A stretch of 64,000 nucleotides of DNA. It comes from Hofstenia miamia. Taxonomy: Eukaryota; Xenacoelomorpha; Acoela. The notes beneath the pieces were generated by a model. The model was not told where the DNA came from, did not search any database, and saw only the letters and a program-made list of their open reading frames with translations. Both the position numbers and the translations under genes were made by a program. This document shows, piece after piece, positions 32,791-43,440 of the stretch. The stretch is taken from positions 557,407 through 621,406 of the forward strand of contig SCFE01000068.1 of the NCBI GenBank assembly GCA_004352715.1. Direction: 5' to 3'. The stretch's first letter is position 1. Every line of letters starts with the position of its first letter.

Positions 32791-32899
32791 AAGTAGTATC
32801 CAAAAAGGTAGTTTGCTGAGTCATCCTTAATGGTAGTTTGCTTGTGCTTGGTTCACAGTCTGAAGGCTGTGAATCTGTGCTAATAGTTTCTACTGATTT

Positions 32900-33265
32900 G
32901 CCCTTGAATCAGCTCACAGTTACTTCTATTGGCACTTGACCAGTTGTGGTTCCAATTGGGATAATGTCAGCCTTGAATCACTTTGGTATCTCCACAGTTC
33001 TTCCACCACTTACACCTTCCCCTGCAACTCCTCATGTCTCACCGCCCTTGAATCAGTGTCATGGACTTTGGGAGAGAAAGTTGTGCTGTGCACCAATTTT
33101 CTGCATGCCCTTGAATCAGTGGTGCAGATCCCTGGTGGGAGAGGCTTCTTGTCCATTGGTCTCCCTGCCTTTGAATCAGCCTTGGGGACTACTAGGACAC
33201 CTTCTCACTCTAAGTTGTCTGTTCATTGATTCTTTGTTCTGGTCCCTTCTGCCCTTGAGTCAACA
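32900..33265 (-). repeat. degenerate ~22-residue repeats with a DSRA motif
   Basis: The plus-strand wording CCCTTGAATCAG recurs near 32903, 32974, 33043, 33110, 33171 and (as CCCTTGAGTCAA) 33251, at spacings of about 61-80 bp. On the minus strand these read DSRA, SDSRL, TDSRA, TDSRA, ADSKA, DSRA. The region is the linker between the integrase C terminus and ORFX, with stops and frameshifts. Confidence 0.65.
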
Positions 33266-33434
33266 TCTGGTTTGAGAACTTCTTCAAAGTCTCCTTCTCC
33301 TGTTCATGGTTGAGAGCTCCCCTGGTTGTTGATTTCTGTGCACTCTCTTCTTCATCAGGGGTGCATCATTTTCCTCTAGTTTCCTAAATGTGGTTAGTAA
33401 ATTTATATCCCATATTTCAGGGTCATATATTGGT

Positions 33435-34731
33435 TTATTTCTGGGGCAGCACTCTTTGGCTCAAATCATCATCTCTGATGTCTGCTGTATACTCATTGTT
33501 GAATTCTTCTTTGTGTAGACTGTCTAAATCATACATATTGTATATAATTTTGTTGCTGTTAATTTGGCATATTTTGAATTCAGCATTCTCATCTATCTTC
33601 ATCTCTTCAATGTCTGCTGTTGCTCTCTTCAGGTTTTGAAAATGTAATAGTCTATTATTGTCTAACATATATTCATTGTTCAGTAGTGTTTGTGTTATTG
33701 TGTGGGGGCCAGACCATACCATTTTCAATTTCTGGATTTGGTTTGTGTCTGTGAGTTTAATCAGTGTGAATGAGTATACTTTGTCTCCTACTTTGTGTGC
33801 ATGACCATAGATTGTTTTATTGTAATTGCATTGCTGTCTTACTGCTGATTTTTTGATATTGTGACACATTGTTTTGTGGATCCCTGTAATTTGGTCTTTC
33901 AGCTGTTGTACATATGTGTTTCCAACTTTCCACTGTAGTTGGTGTATTGCATTGAAAGTGGGGTCACTGCTTCTCTTCTGAACATTGCCTTGAATAGTGA
34001 GACTCCAGTCTTTGCGTGCACCAAGGTGTTATAATAGTATTTGATCATTTCAATAACCTCTCTCCATCTGCTTCCTCCTATCCTCATTGTTGCTACTCTG
34101 ATTAGCTTGATTAGTGTTTGATTGAGTTGCTCCACTGCTCTGTTGGCCTGCAGATGATACACAGTTGTTCGTTCACTTGTGATTTCCAGGAGCTTTGCCA
34201 TTTCCTGGAAAAGTCCACTCTTGAATTGGGGACCCTTATGATTGTTTCCATTGGTCCTAGTCACAGTATCCATTCTTTTAAGACTATTTCTGCTGTGGTT
34301 TCCAATGTGGTATTCCACATTGGAACCATCCTTGCATACTTGGTAAAATTATCCACAATTACCAGCAAATATTGATAGCCTTCTACATCCTTTGATAGCA
34401 TTTCCAGATCTAAGTGGACTATTTCATTAGGTTGAGTCACAATAATTTTCTCTAACAGCGCTCTTTGTTTTGGAAAGTGTTGTTTATTATTGAGGAGGCA
34501 TGTTGTGCAATTATTAATGATGTCTTCAATTACTTTCNNNNNNNNNNNNNNNNNNNNNNNNNNNNNNNNNNNNNNNNNNNNNNNNNNNNNNNNNNNNNNN
34601 NNNNNNNNNNNNNNNNNNNNNNNNNNNNNNNNNNNNNNNNNNNNNNNNNNNNNNNNNNNNNNNNNNNNNNNNNNNNNNNNNNNNNNNNTATAATAGCCCA
34701 TTCCTGTTGATTTTCCATTTGTAGTGTTCAT
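33435..34731 (-). pseudogene. integrase of the LTR element
   Basis: Three frames in order. 34731-34261: the CTTC half of the HHCC zinc site (its HH half is in the gap) and the first catalytic aspartate in IVHLDLEMLSKDVEGYQYLL. 34318-33899: GPQFKSGLFQEMAKLLEITS (the second aspartate of the usual DNGxxF is lost) and the catalytic glutamate in NRAVEQLNQTLIKL. 33869-33435: the C-terminal GPY/F-like module, KVGDKVYSFTLIKL and MVWSGPHTITQTLLNNEYML. Frameshifts between the pieces; inactive. Confidence 0.85.
34538..34688. other. assembly gap, 151 N
   Basis: Lies in the N-terminal zinc-binding part of the integrase. Confidence 0.99.
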
Positions 34732-34890
34732 AATAACCTTCTGTTATTTTGGATGTTGTTCAAGGTTCCCTGATCTTTTTTATGATTTCACCAAGGATTA
34801 TGTCATCTCTTTGTTTGTCTATTATTTCTTGTTCAGATATCTCTTCCCTCATCAGTATTGGTAGTACTGCTTGACCTTTTTTGTCCACGT

Positions 34891-35907
34891 TTATCTCTGG
34901 CAGTCCTTCATACTCAGTGTGTGGCAGGAACTGAAATTGTTTCTTCTCTCCATCTGTTTTTGCTGCATCTCTCTGGTATTTGGGCAGTGATAATCTGCAT
35001 TGTTATGCAATGTGATTTTCCTATGTTTGATTGTAAATGTGAACTTGTTTAGGTCGTTGATCCACTGTGACACTATTCAGGACTTATCCCCAGAAACTTT
35101 TTTAACCAGGCCAATCTGCTATTGTCTGTTTGTACTCTAAATTCTCTACCAATGAGGAAATGTCAAAATTTCTTTATGCTCTTGATCAATGTGAGCATCT
35201 CTACCTTAGTAGAGCTGTAGTTTTCTTCACTTGCCCTCAGTTTGCAGCTAAAAAACTTTATTTGTCCCAATGTTGCTCCAATTGCCACCTTGCTCACGTC
35301 GCAATCTAATATGAATTTTTCATTGTAATCTGGTGTGTTGAGGCAGGGTAATTTTGCCAGTTCTTTGATATTGTCCAGTTCCTCCTGCTCCTGCCATGTC
35401 CATATGAATGGCACCAATTTCCTCATTAATTTGGTCAATCTTCACCATGACTATGATGTCATCTATATAGGTGTCAACCCCTTCCTCCATTCTATGTGTC
35501 TTATTTTTTAGTACCTTCATTATGTACCTCTGAAAGGTTGCTGGTGAATTGCAGAGTCCAAACGCCATATATATCCATTCATATAGCCCATATGGAGTTA
35601 TAAATGCTGTCTTCTCAATGTTGTCCTCTTCCATCTTTACTTGCCAGTAGGCCTTGCATAAATCCAGTGTTGTAAAGTATTTGTGTTTACTGGCTTCATA
35701 GAGCATATCCTCTATTTGCAGTAGGGGGTATGAGTCCTTTTTCGTCACTTTGTTCAATTTGTGAAAATCAATACATAAACAATACTTGTTTCCCTGTTTT
35801 ATGAACACAGTTGGTGCTGTGTATGGGCTCTCACTTGGCCAAATGATTTTGTTATCAATTAATTGCTCCAGTATGCAATTGTATTCATCTTTCAGCTGCT
35901 CAGGCAC
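34891..35907 (-). pseudogene. reverse transcriptase and RNase H of the LTR element, internally deleted
   Basis: 35907-35440: RT blocks KQGNKYCLCIDFHKLNKVTK, YFTTLDLCKAYWQVKMEEDN, AFGLCNSPATFQRYIMKVLK and the active-site box VDTYIDDIIV. 35438-35163: tether and RNase H start, FIWTWQEQEELDNIKELAKL and DCDVSKVAIGATLGQ. 35073-34970: FTFTIKHRKITLHNNADYHC, the RNase H end. These are Ty3/gypsy hallmarks. The ~80-100 residues normally between the YxDD box and the KPLTELL-FxW region (RT thumb and connection) are missing at about 35440. Confidence 0.88.
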
Positions 35908-35919
35908 CCTTCTAACTGG

Positions 35920-37148
35920 TAGCTTTCAGGCATCCCCTTGCAAATGTGTGAGAACAAATCATATTTTGAACATCTGTTTTCTCTTGAACTGAGCATTAAC
36001 AATCATTCAACTTGTTGCATATAATTTTGAATGTTGTTGGTTTTCTTCATTTTTGTCACATTTAGGATGATTTGGTATTGATTTTTGAAACTCTTGTTCT
36101 CTTAGTAGTTCATAAAATCTCCAATTAGTAGTTGATAGTTTCTTTTCATTTCTGTGTCTAAAAGCAGGTAGTGCTGAGAAGCTGCCCCTGTTAGGTATAA
36201 TGGGAGTCTTGCTGCTGCTGCCTGTTGGCTAACTTTTCATTCTGCCATCATCAATTCAAACATTTGTAGCCATTCAGCAAATGTAGGATTGTAACCATCT
36301 ACCCTTCCATTGAATTTGGGTGGTGTTGCTTTGCAGGGTATCATATCACTGGCACTTGATTGTGGTAAGATTGAGTCCTCATACTTGGGTTTCCTCTGGT
36401 TTCTTTTGCATCCTCTTTGTGCAGTTGAGTGGTCACTGCTTTTGTGATTTCATTTATGATTTTCTGTTTCTCAAAATCTGAATCTTCATCTGGTTCTTCA
36501 TATGTCACCTCTTTGTGGGTTGGTATATGTGGTGCTTGCAATTCACTTTTCTTTCTAGAATGAAATTCTATTTTGTGGGTTTGCATGCTGCTCCTGTTTT
36601 CCTCTTCTGTTAGTTGTAACAATCTTAATTTGTCTTTTAACTGTTCTAGTTCTCCCGCCTGTAGGTCATTATCCTCAATTAGTTGTCTGTTTGTTTTCTC
36701 CAACTCTTGGTTTCTCTCTTGCCATTGTTGGTTTTGCTCTAGAAACCTTTTATTGGACTCTGATAGTTGGTGGGTAAGGGTCTTGATCTTGTTTTGGAAT
36801 AATTGGCTTTGTTCATCTAGCTGCATTTCCATATTTAATCTGATCTCAGTCAGTATCATTTTGCTTTGCCATTGCATTTCTTTGACTTTCTTGGTCAATT
36901 GTTCTATTTGCTGTTTTAAGAGTTCTTCATTTTCTTGGCTCTTCCTTAGCATAATCATTATATCCAATGGGTTTGTATCTGGGGGGGGTCATTTCTGGGG
37001 TTGAACTAAGGGATTGTAATTCCATGTCTGTGGCTGAGTTTTCACCAAAATATGATGATGATCGTATCATTCTGGGAGTTACTGCCTTAGTTGCAGTTTT
37101 CTTCACACTTCCTTTTCTTCCTTTTGTCATATTTTCTTTCTGGTTCAT
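35920..37148 (-). pseudogene. Gag of the LTR element with long coiled coil
   Basis: 37148-36927 opens a basic N terminus (MNQKENMTKGRKGSVKKTAT). A run of eight G at 36981-36988 coincides with a frameshift into 36967-36341, which encodes about 120 residues of coiled coil (ENEELLKQQIEQLTKKVKEM and on) and an acidic stretch. The capsid-like part follows at 36340-35920 with stops: TPPKFNGRVDGYNPTFAEWL, GAASQHYLLLDTEMKRNYQL, YDLFSHICKGMPESY. No CCHC knuckle was found. Confidence 0.75.
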
Positions 37149-37342
37149 AGTGGACTTTCATCCTCTTGATTGCAATTCCAGGATCCTAGTGAAGTGCTTT
37201 TGTTCAGTTTTGGGGATCTCTCTCTATTAACTGATTGTTAGTTCATATAACTGTTTGCTGTGTTTTCCACTTTCACTTGTAGCTTTTGTTGTCTTATGTG
37301 GGTAGTTTCACTGAATGTTTCTTGTTTAGAATTGCTGTTCTT

Positions 37343-37359
37343 GGCTGTCATGGTCACCA
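37343..37359 (-). promoter_or_regulatory. tRNA primer binding site
   Basis: In element sense TGGTGACCATGACAGCC follows the LTR end (ATTACA) with no spacer. A TGG start is what pairing to a tRNA 3' CCA end requires. The tRNA was not identified. Confidence 0.6.
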
Positions 37360-38629
37360 TGTAATATCCTCTACCAGGCATTATCACTGTTTATCTATTG
37401 TTACTATATAACATTAGTCGTGTTATTGTGGGTAAGGATTTACTTGTTACATACTGCTTGACTTGTTGCTTCCATTAACTTATGTAACCTTTAATTAACC
37501 ATTCACTATTTAGGTGACAAAGCTATGCTGTAATCTCTGTAATAATCTCTTGATGGGCATCTGCCCAAAGCAGATCTCCACATCCAGTTTCACCACTCCA
37601 TCTGTTGGTTGAGTGCCACTTCTCAGCTCAATTGATACAGTTTATGTGTACTGTACTTTAGCTTAGTGCATACTCCAGGCACAGCACAACTCAACTTAAA
37701 CTCTATTTTGTGAAAGTGTTCTATCTATTTGCAAACCTGACTTGTTACTAGTTGTTTGTTAAATATTAAATGTAGCCATTACTGAAAATATATTGGCATA
37801 TTTAAATATATCTTGTTCAAACAACTTCCTAACCTATATTTATAATTTAGTAAATGTATGATCACTTTATCAGTCATTTATGGGTCATCAATTTGGATCT
37901 AAAATAGTATTAATATATCTCCTAGGTTTCAGTCATCCAACTGTTTGTTGACAATTATTTATTTTAATACATGNNNNNNNNNNNNNNNNNNNNNNNNNNN
38001 NNNNNNNNNNNNNNNNNNNNNNNNNNNNNNNNNNNNNNNNNNNNNNNNNNNNNNNNNNNNNNNNNNNNNNNNNNNNNNNNNNNNNNNNNNNNNNNNNNNN
38101 NNNNNNNNNNNNNNNNNNNNNNNNNNNNNNNNNNNNNNNNNNNNNNNNNNNNNNNNNNNNNNNNNNNNNNNNNNNNNNNNNNNNNNNNNNNNNNNNNNNN
38201 NNNNNNNNNNNNNNNNNNNNNNNNNNNNNNNNNNNNNNNNNNNNNNNNNNNNNNNNNNNNNNNNNNNNNNNNNNNNNNNNNNNNNNNNNNNNNNNNNNNN
38301 TCAATGTGAAACAAAATAAGAATTCCAAGTAAAATTCTTTATCAAATTCTTACAATGGTTTTTAATCTATTTATAGTAAATCCAGAAGAAGTACCTGTTG
38401 ATTCAAATTTAAATTTCTGCCAAGATGGCGGCTGTAAATAATGAAAGTGTCATTTAGTCAAAAAGTATTTTTATCAACAGATACAAATATCTCTTTTTTG
38501 ACACATATTGTTTCTTGGTTGCATAATACAAATAAATCTTAAATATTTTTAAATCATCTTTTCTTTGATCTGAATCCCTTCTGCTGGACATTTTGCAGCT
38601 TATTTGAGATTTATGTGGATGATGCTTCA
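37360..38629 (-). repeat. LTR B (5' LTR in element orientation), with gap
   Basis: Aligns to LTR A throughout (TGTAATATCC...GATGATGCTTCA). It contains 327 N at 37974-38300; comparison with the 1108-bp LTR A and 1129-bp LTR C suggests the true missing length is nearer 165-185 bp. It has lost almost all CpGs that LTR A keeps, mostly as TG or CA. Confidence 0.85.
38422..38432 (-). promoter_or_regulatory. YY1-like motif in LTR B
   Basis: AAGATGGCGGC retained although nearly every other CpG of this LTR has decayed. Confidence 0.5.
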
Positions 38630-38639
38630 GCTACTCAAC

Positions 38640-39150
38640 TAGAAAAAATCCACAACTCACTTGACTATAACCAATACTATGATGTAACCAAGCATATTGA
38701 GATCATTACCATGTTATGTGCTGGCATTACAGACCTGGAAGAGATGACACTGCAGCAAGTGAATGAGTATTGTTAGCTCTTTGTCAACCACACTACCCAT
38801 ATGGGATCTCTCAGAGAAGTCTTCCTTCACTTTTATCCTGATACCAAGATTAGCGCAGATGATGTGCATACCTTAGACACTGATGCCTTAATGACGCTCC
38901 TTATCTCCCTCAAGGGCCTTCATCTTTATGAGCATTTTTATGATACCTTCACCCAGAGTTTGAACATGTTGCAATGAAATTGTCCTATTAGTTTGAGGCT
39001 ACCAGAGCAGAAATATTTCAGGTTACACAGCAAAACCATCACTCAATGGGATGCATTAATGCATGTCACCAGGCAACCCTGCTATGCAGAAGTTTCATCC
39101 TGGGATGATATATTGGCCAAAGAAATGATCAAAGAAGCCTTAACTGTGCA
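38640..39150 (+). pseudogene. ORFX C-terminal fragment of a second LTR family
   Basis: The plus strand encodes YNQYYDVTKHIEIITML, SLREVFLHFYPDTKI, DALMTLLISLKGLHLYEHFY and DTFTQSLNML. These match YSYYDVTKRVEIIMMM, SLRKLFMFFYPDNQI, DAQMTLMIGIKGIQLYNKYY of the minus-strand element. Two stops are seen (TAG near 38775 and TGA near 38977); after the second the frame continues open (LPEQKYFRLHSKTITQWDAL...) to the LTR. Its 5' end is cut off by LTR B. Confidence 0.75.
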
Positions 39151-39160
39151 ATGGGGGGCA
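39151..39160 (+). promoter_or_regulatory. polypurine tract before LTR F1
   Basis: ATGGGGGGCA directly precedes the TGTAGAGTC start of LTR F1. This marks F1 as the 3' LTR of the element that carried the ORFX fragment. Confidence 0.55.
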
Positions 39161-39795
39161 TGTAGAGTCACTCAGGGCCTTTCTTTTATTTTGTTTCAAT
39201 TTTAGGCACTCTCAAATCAATTTGGTGCTATTTAGTCTAGTGATTTTATTAATTTGTAATCTTTTCAAACTTAAGTTTCAAACTTAGTAATTGTCCCCTC
39301 AAGCTTTGGATTCCATGTAATTGCTCAGTTAATTTGTGAGGGAAATGAACTTTAGTAAAAAACAGTAAATATTTACCTTCTTTTGTAATAAATAGGGAAC
39401 TCAAATGTAGGCAAACATCAAATAAATTTTGTTTGATTTTTTTATTATTTTATATTTTACCATTTTAGCTCTGGTATGAATTTTATAATAATGAAATTGT
39501 AAGATCCAGCGATAATGTGGGAGGAATTCTGCTGTGCCTTGGGTGATAACTTGCTCCATGACAGATGTGAGCCCATATTGTGGTTGCTTTAGGCTATGTA
39601 TAGGCATAGGGAATAAAAAAACTACAACATCTATTGATAGAACATACACAAACTATCACACAATGCAAATATACTATGCCATTGGTGTACATGAATACAT
39701 GGAAACTACACGTTATTTAATATCTTTACTACATGAGCTGAGAAGATAAACACTGAAATAAATTATTTGTATTGAGCTAGAAATTACAACTTGAG
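39161..39795 (+). repeat. LTR F1, second LTR family
   Basis: Starts TGTAGAGTCACTCAGGGCC and is a diverged direct repeat of 40880-41578. Shared blocks include TTGTCCCCT, AAGATCCAGC(G/A)A(T/C)AAT, TTTAGG(C/T)TA and TTACATGAGCTGAG-like wording near the end. The 3' border is approximate. Confidence 0.7.
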
Positions 39796-40390
39796 ACACA
39801 CAATTAGCACCCTGGATTGTAAGCATGGATTCTAAAGGCTTGGCTTTGGCGAGATGCCATGTGAATTGGTTGCTACTTTAACTGTCTTGGAATTACTTTT
39901 TTCTACAATGAAATTGGTGAATTGCTGATCTTCATTTGTTTTGTTAGAGCAAGGGATGTTCTTGGTTATGGTAATCTTCTGCAACCTTTGTACTGCTTGA
40001 ACTGCTAGATGCACCCAGTGATTCTACAATCTGTATTAACAAAATTGATAATAAATTTACATGTAAAAATCACTAAATATTATTCTAATTATAATTGATT
40101 AAATGTTCATTGTCAGATGAGGTTCCTTTACACTTGCACCCTTTAATCATTAAATGAGGCTGACATGAATGCTTTTCATTTGCATTCTGTCACAATAATA
40201 CAAGATGAGGAAGAGTGTAATTCACTAACAAAATAGTCTCAACTCATTTGAAATGATGCAGATATTTGGATGAATATGATATCTAACTCTTATCAGGATG
40301 GCAGTTACAAAGTGTAATACTTGAGGAGATACTTGTTATGATTTATATTTATCATTCAATGTTATAGTTATCCATTTATTTTTCTATTTT

Positions 40391-40457
40391 AGATCATTGA
40401 ATAAAAGCTTATTCAAGAAGCTTGTTTTGCAAATACTACAGTTTTATTCAATGATCT
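40391..40457. repeat. perfect 16-bp stem, 35-bp loop
   Basis: AGATCATTGAATAAAA (40391-40406) is exactly complementary to TTTTATTCAATGATCT (40442-40457). It lies just upstream of the Gag start of the F element. Confidence 0.8.
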
Positions 40458-40461
40458 TCAA

Positions 40462-40879
40462 GTATCATGATGAAGTTCAAACCGCCAGAACTTCCAGCCA
40501 ACCCCTCCAATGAAAAATGGGGATGGTGGAAGCAATGCTTTACTGACAGGCTGTCCATCAATGAAATCACAGATGTGCACAAATTGACATTCCTTAGGTA
40601 ATATGCTGGGGCAGGACTATTTGACATTCTACAAAGTGCAACAACTTTCACAGAAGCAATGAAATTGCTTGACTCCCAATTCAAAACCCCAACCCATGTG
40701 ATATATTCATGACATCAAGTTCTTACAAGCAAGCAAGGACCAGAAGAAAGCATCACTGACTTCATTAAACAAATGCAGATTCTTGCTGAACAATGCAAGT
40801 GTACTTCTCAAAATGCCCTTCAACATAAAGAAGCACTGCTTAGGGATGGACTTGTCTCTGATTTATGTTCAGACAATTT
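40462..40879 (+). pseudogene. Gag fragment of the F-family LTR element
   Basis: Plus-strand frame MKFKPPELPANPSNEKWGWW, EAMKLLDSQFKTPTHVIYS, ESITDFIKQMQILAEQCKCT, EALLRDGLVSDLCSDN. This is the standard Ty3/gypsy Gag layout (WxxWxxxF, then ESIxxFxxxLxxLAxxC, then RDxxVxGL). Stops interrupt it at least twice. It runs straight into LTR F2, so the rest of gag, pol and ORFX is deleted. Confidence 0.75.
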
Positions 40880-41578
40880 TGTAGAGTCACTCAGGGCCCC
40901 TATTTTGATTTTATTCTTTTGATTATTTGGCACTCCAAAATTAGAGTTACATCACAGTAACATCATTATTTGCTGCTATCAATTTATATCAATTTCTTTT
41001 AAATCAATTTGTATATTTTCAAGTGCAGTTTTTTTGGTCAATTTATTATTTGTCCCCTTGATCTAAACCTACGTGTAATTGCTTGTTTAATTTTGCAAGG
41101 GAACTCATGTGCAAGTTGTAAACATTAAGCAGGTAATAATTTATGAAACTTGTAATAAATACTTGAGGAACCTGTAGTGAATGCACAAAATAATTCATCT
41201 TACTCCAATAATGTTTGATCTTCTCAAAATTAATTTATATGATAACCCCTTTTAGGTTTTGACATGGATTTTAGTTTGATAATTTCTGCTTAAGATCCAG
41301 CAACAATATTGGAGGAACTGCACTGGGTTTGGAGAGACAAATAGCTCCTTAATGGTGACAGCCAAAATTTTGGTTGCTTTAGGTTACAGCTACATGTAAG
41401 TGTAGGGAATAAGAGGTTTTAATTTGATTGTTTCATTTTGTACATGCACTTAATAATAACACACTGCAAGCATAATATGTGGCTGGCAAATGTGAATGCA
41501 TGGTAATTACATGCCTTTTGTTTTATTATTTATTTACATGAGCTGAGTGAAGTGTATTAGTCCATATAGTATCCATCT
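40880..41578 (+). repeat. LTR F2, second LTR family
   Basis: Direct repeat of F1 (TGTAGAGTCACTCAGGGCC start). Its end abuts LTR C at 41579 and may be truncated. Confidence 0.7.
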
Positions 41579-42707
41579 TGTAATATCCTCTACCAGGCAT
41601 TATCACTGTTTATCTACTGGTACTGTATAACGTTAGCTGTGTTTTTGCAGGTAAGGATTTACTTGTTGTTACTGCTTGACTAGTTTCTTCTGTTAACTTA
41701 TGTAACCTAGAATTAACTGCTCACTCTTTAGGTGACGAAGCCATGCAGTAATCTCTATAATGATCTTTTGTTGGGCATCTGCCCAAAGCAGATCTCCACA
41801 TCCAGTTTCACCATTCCATCTGATGCTTGAGTGCCACTTCTCAGCTCAATCAATATAGCTTATGTGTACCCTACATTAGCTCAGTGCTTGCTCAAGACAC
41901 AACAACAATTCAACTTAAACTCTATTGTGTGAAAGTGTTATATCAATTTGCAACCTGAACTGTTACTAGTTGTTTGTTAAATATTACATGTATCCATTAC
42001 CAAAATATATTGCTTATTTAAATATATTCTGTTTGAACAACTTCATAACCTACATTTATAATTTACTACATGTATGGTCACTTTATCAGTCAATTATAGG
42101 TCATTAATTTGGATCTAAAATAATATTAATATCATTCCTAGACTTTGGTCATCCAACTGTTTGCTGACAATCAATTATTTAATAAATGTAGAAATGAAAT
42201 GCTAGTCAGCTAATCAAGAGAAAAACCCCTATACCTAACATATGTGCACTTTCATGATCTGGCACAGAGACCCTAGAATTGTTCCCTGTGATGTATCCAG
42301 ACCACTACTAAACACCGCTTGATTAGCTCGACATCATACTAAATATTCAAACTGTTAATATGAAACAAAATAAGAATTCTGAATAAAATTCTTTCTCAAA
42401 CTCTTACAGTGGTTTTCAATCTATTTATAGTATTTCCAAAAGAAGTACCTGTTGATTCAAATTTGAACTTTTTGCCAAGATGGCGGCTGAAAATAATGAA
42501 AGTGTCAGTTAGTCAAAAAGTATTTTTATTGACAGACACAAATATCTCTTTTTTGACACATGTTGTTTCTTAGTTGCATATTACAAATAAATCTGAAATA
42601 ACACTAATTAATTTGATTACAATATTTTTTAATCAACTTCTTTTCGATCTTAATCTCTTTTCTCAACGTTTGCAGCTTATTGATGATTTTGTTTGGATGA
42701 TGCTACA
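41579..42707 (-). repeat. LTR C of the ~1.1-kb family, probably solo
   Basis: 1129 bp, TGTAATATCC...GATGATGCTACA, aligned end to end with LTRs A and B and carrying the 15-bp segment missing in A. The flanks (catct and attat) show no target duplication. No internal region with the same borders is attached on either side. Confidence 0.85.
42477..42487 (-). promoter_or_regulatory. YY1-like motif in LTR C
   Basis: AAGATGGCGGC at the same position as in LTRs A and B. Confidence 0.5.
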
Positions 42708-42708
42708 A

Positions 42709-43440
42709 TTATGCTACAGTAGCAATAGTTGATGCAGTTTGATCTTCTAACTCAACAATCCCTAAGAATTCCTCACAAATCATTGGAGACTCTTTCTCAC
42801 AAACAAGTCTCAGTGTAACTGCAAGTTGACATTTCCCAGCCACACCAGCAGTCTCATCAACAAGAATGGAAAAAATTCTACTAATAGACATATTAATTTC
42901 ATGCATTAAGCTATCAACAATAACTAATTTCATGCAATAAATGATCTCATTTTGAATTCTTGGCAAAGTATAGTTTGAATTAATGTTACAGGTTTGTAAA
43001 TGTTTAGATAATACTTCATTACCCACATCAACTCTAAATTCAAGAAGCTCATCAAAGATTCATTTATCAAAATTTTCACCTAAATGACCTTGAAGAGGTA
43101 AACCATTTACACTGCACAATTTACTTGTTTTAACAATGGGCAGTATATTTAGTTTACCCACATCACCTGACATCATTTTATTGATTTTGAGATCTAAACA
43201 ATGAACCCAATCAAAATATGACTCCTGGTTTTAAGAGAAACATATGTCAGATGTCAAATAAAATTTCTTACTTCATGTTCATATTGATTTGCTGATGTTT
43301 CCTTATCTTGAGGGTTTACATTTTTTAGACTAATTTGATCAAGCTTATCAATGTATACTTTTGACCAAAACTAATCATTCCATCAGTGACAACTTTGTAT
43401 AATTCCTATAGAAGTAAATGGTGAAGTTGCTTCAGTGCCC
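42709..43440 (-). pseudogene. dead hAT transposase of the ZMYM/TTF-finger type
   Basis: 43026-42709 (minus) reads YTLPRIQNEIIYCMKL, FSILVDETAGVAGKCQLAVT and EEFLGIVELEDQTA, the conserved core of ZMYM1-like hAT proteins (FSILVDE with a catalytic aspartate). Upstream, in broken frames, is GLPLQGHLGEN. It begins two bases after LTR C, which therefore truncated it or landed in it. Confidence 0.75.

Larger units (their letters stand above)
28708..38629 (-). mobile_element. Ty3/gypsy-like LTR retrotransposon with extra ORFX
   Basis: Minus-strand order: LTR, primer binding site, Gag, reverse transcriptase, RNase H, integrase, linker, ORFX, polypurine tract, LTR. Total ~9.9 kb, of which about 7.5 kb is internal. 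Reading frames contain stops, frameshifts, an internal RT deletion and two gaps, so it is inactive. The bases flanking the two LTRs (tattt and gctac) do not form a target duplication, and the two LTRs differ strongly in CpG content. They may not derive from a single insertion. Confidence 0.85.

Noticed and set aside
36573-37004. 143-codon serine/leucine/phenylalanine-rich plus-strand frame
   Set aside because: Complement of the coiled-coil Gag; its composition is what an antisense coiled coil gives.
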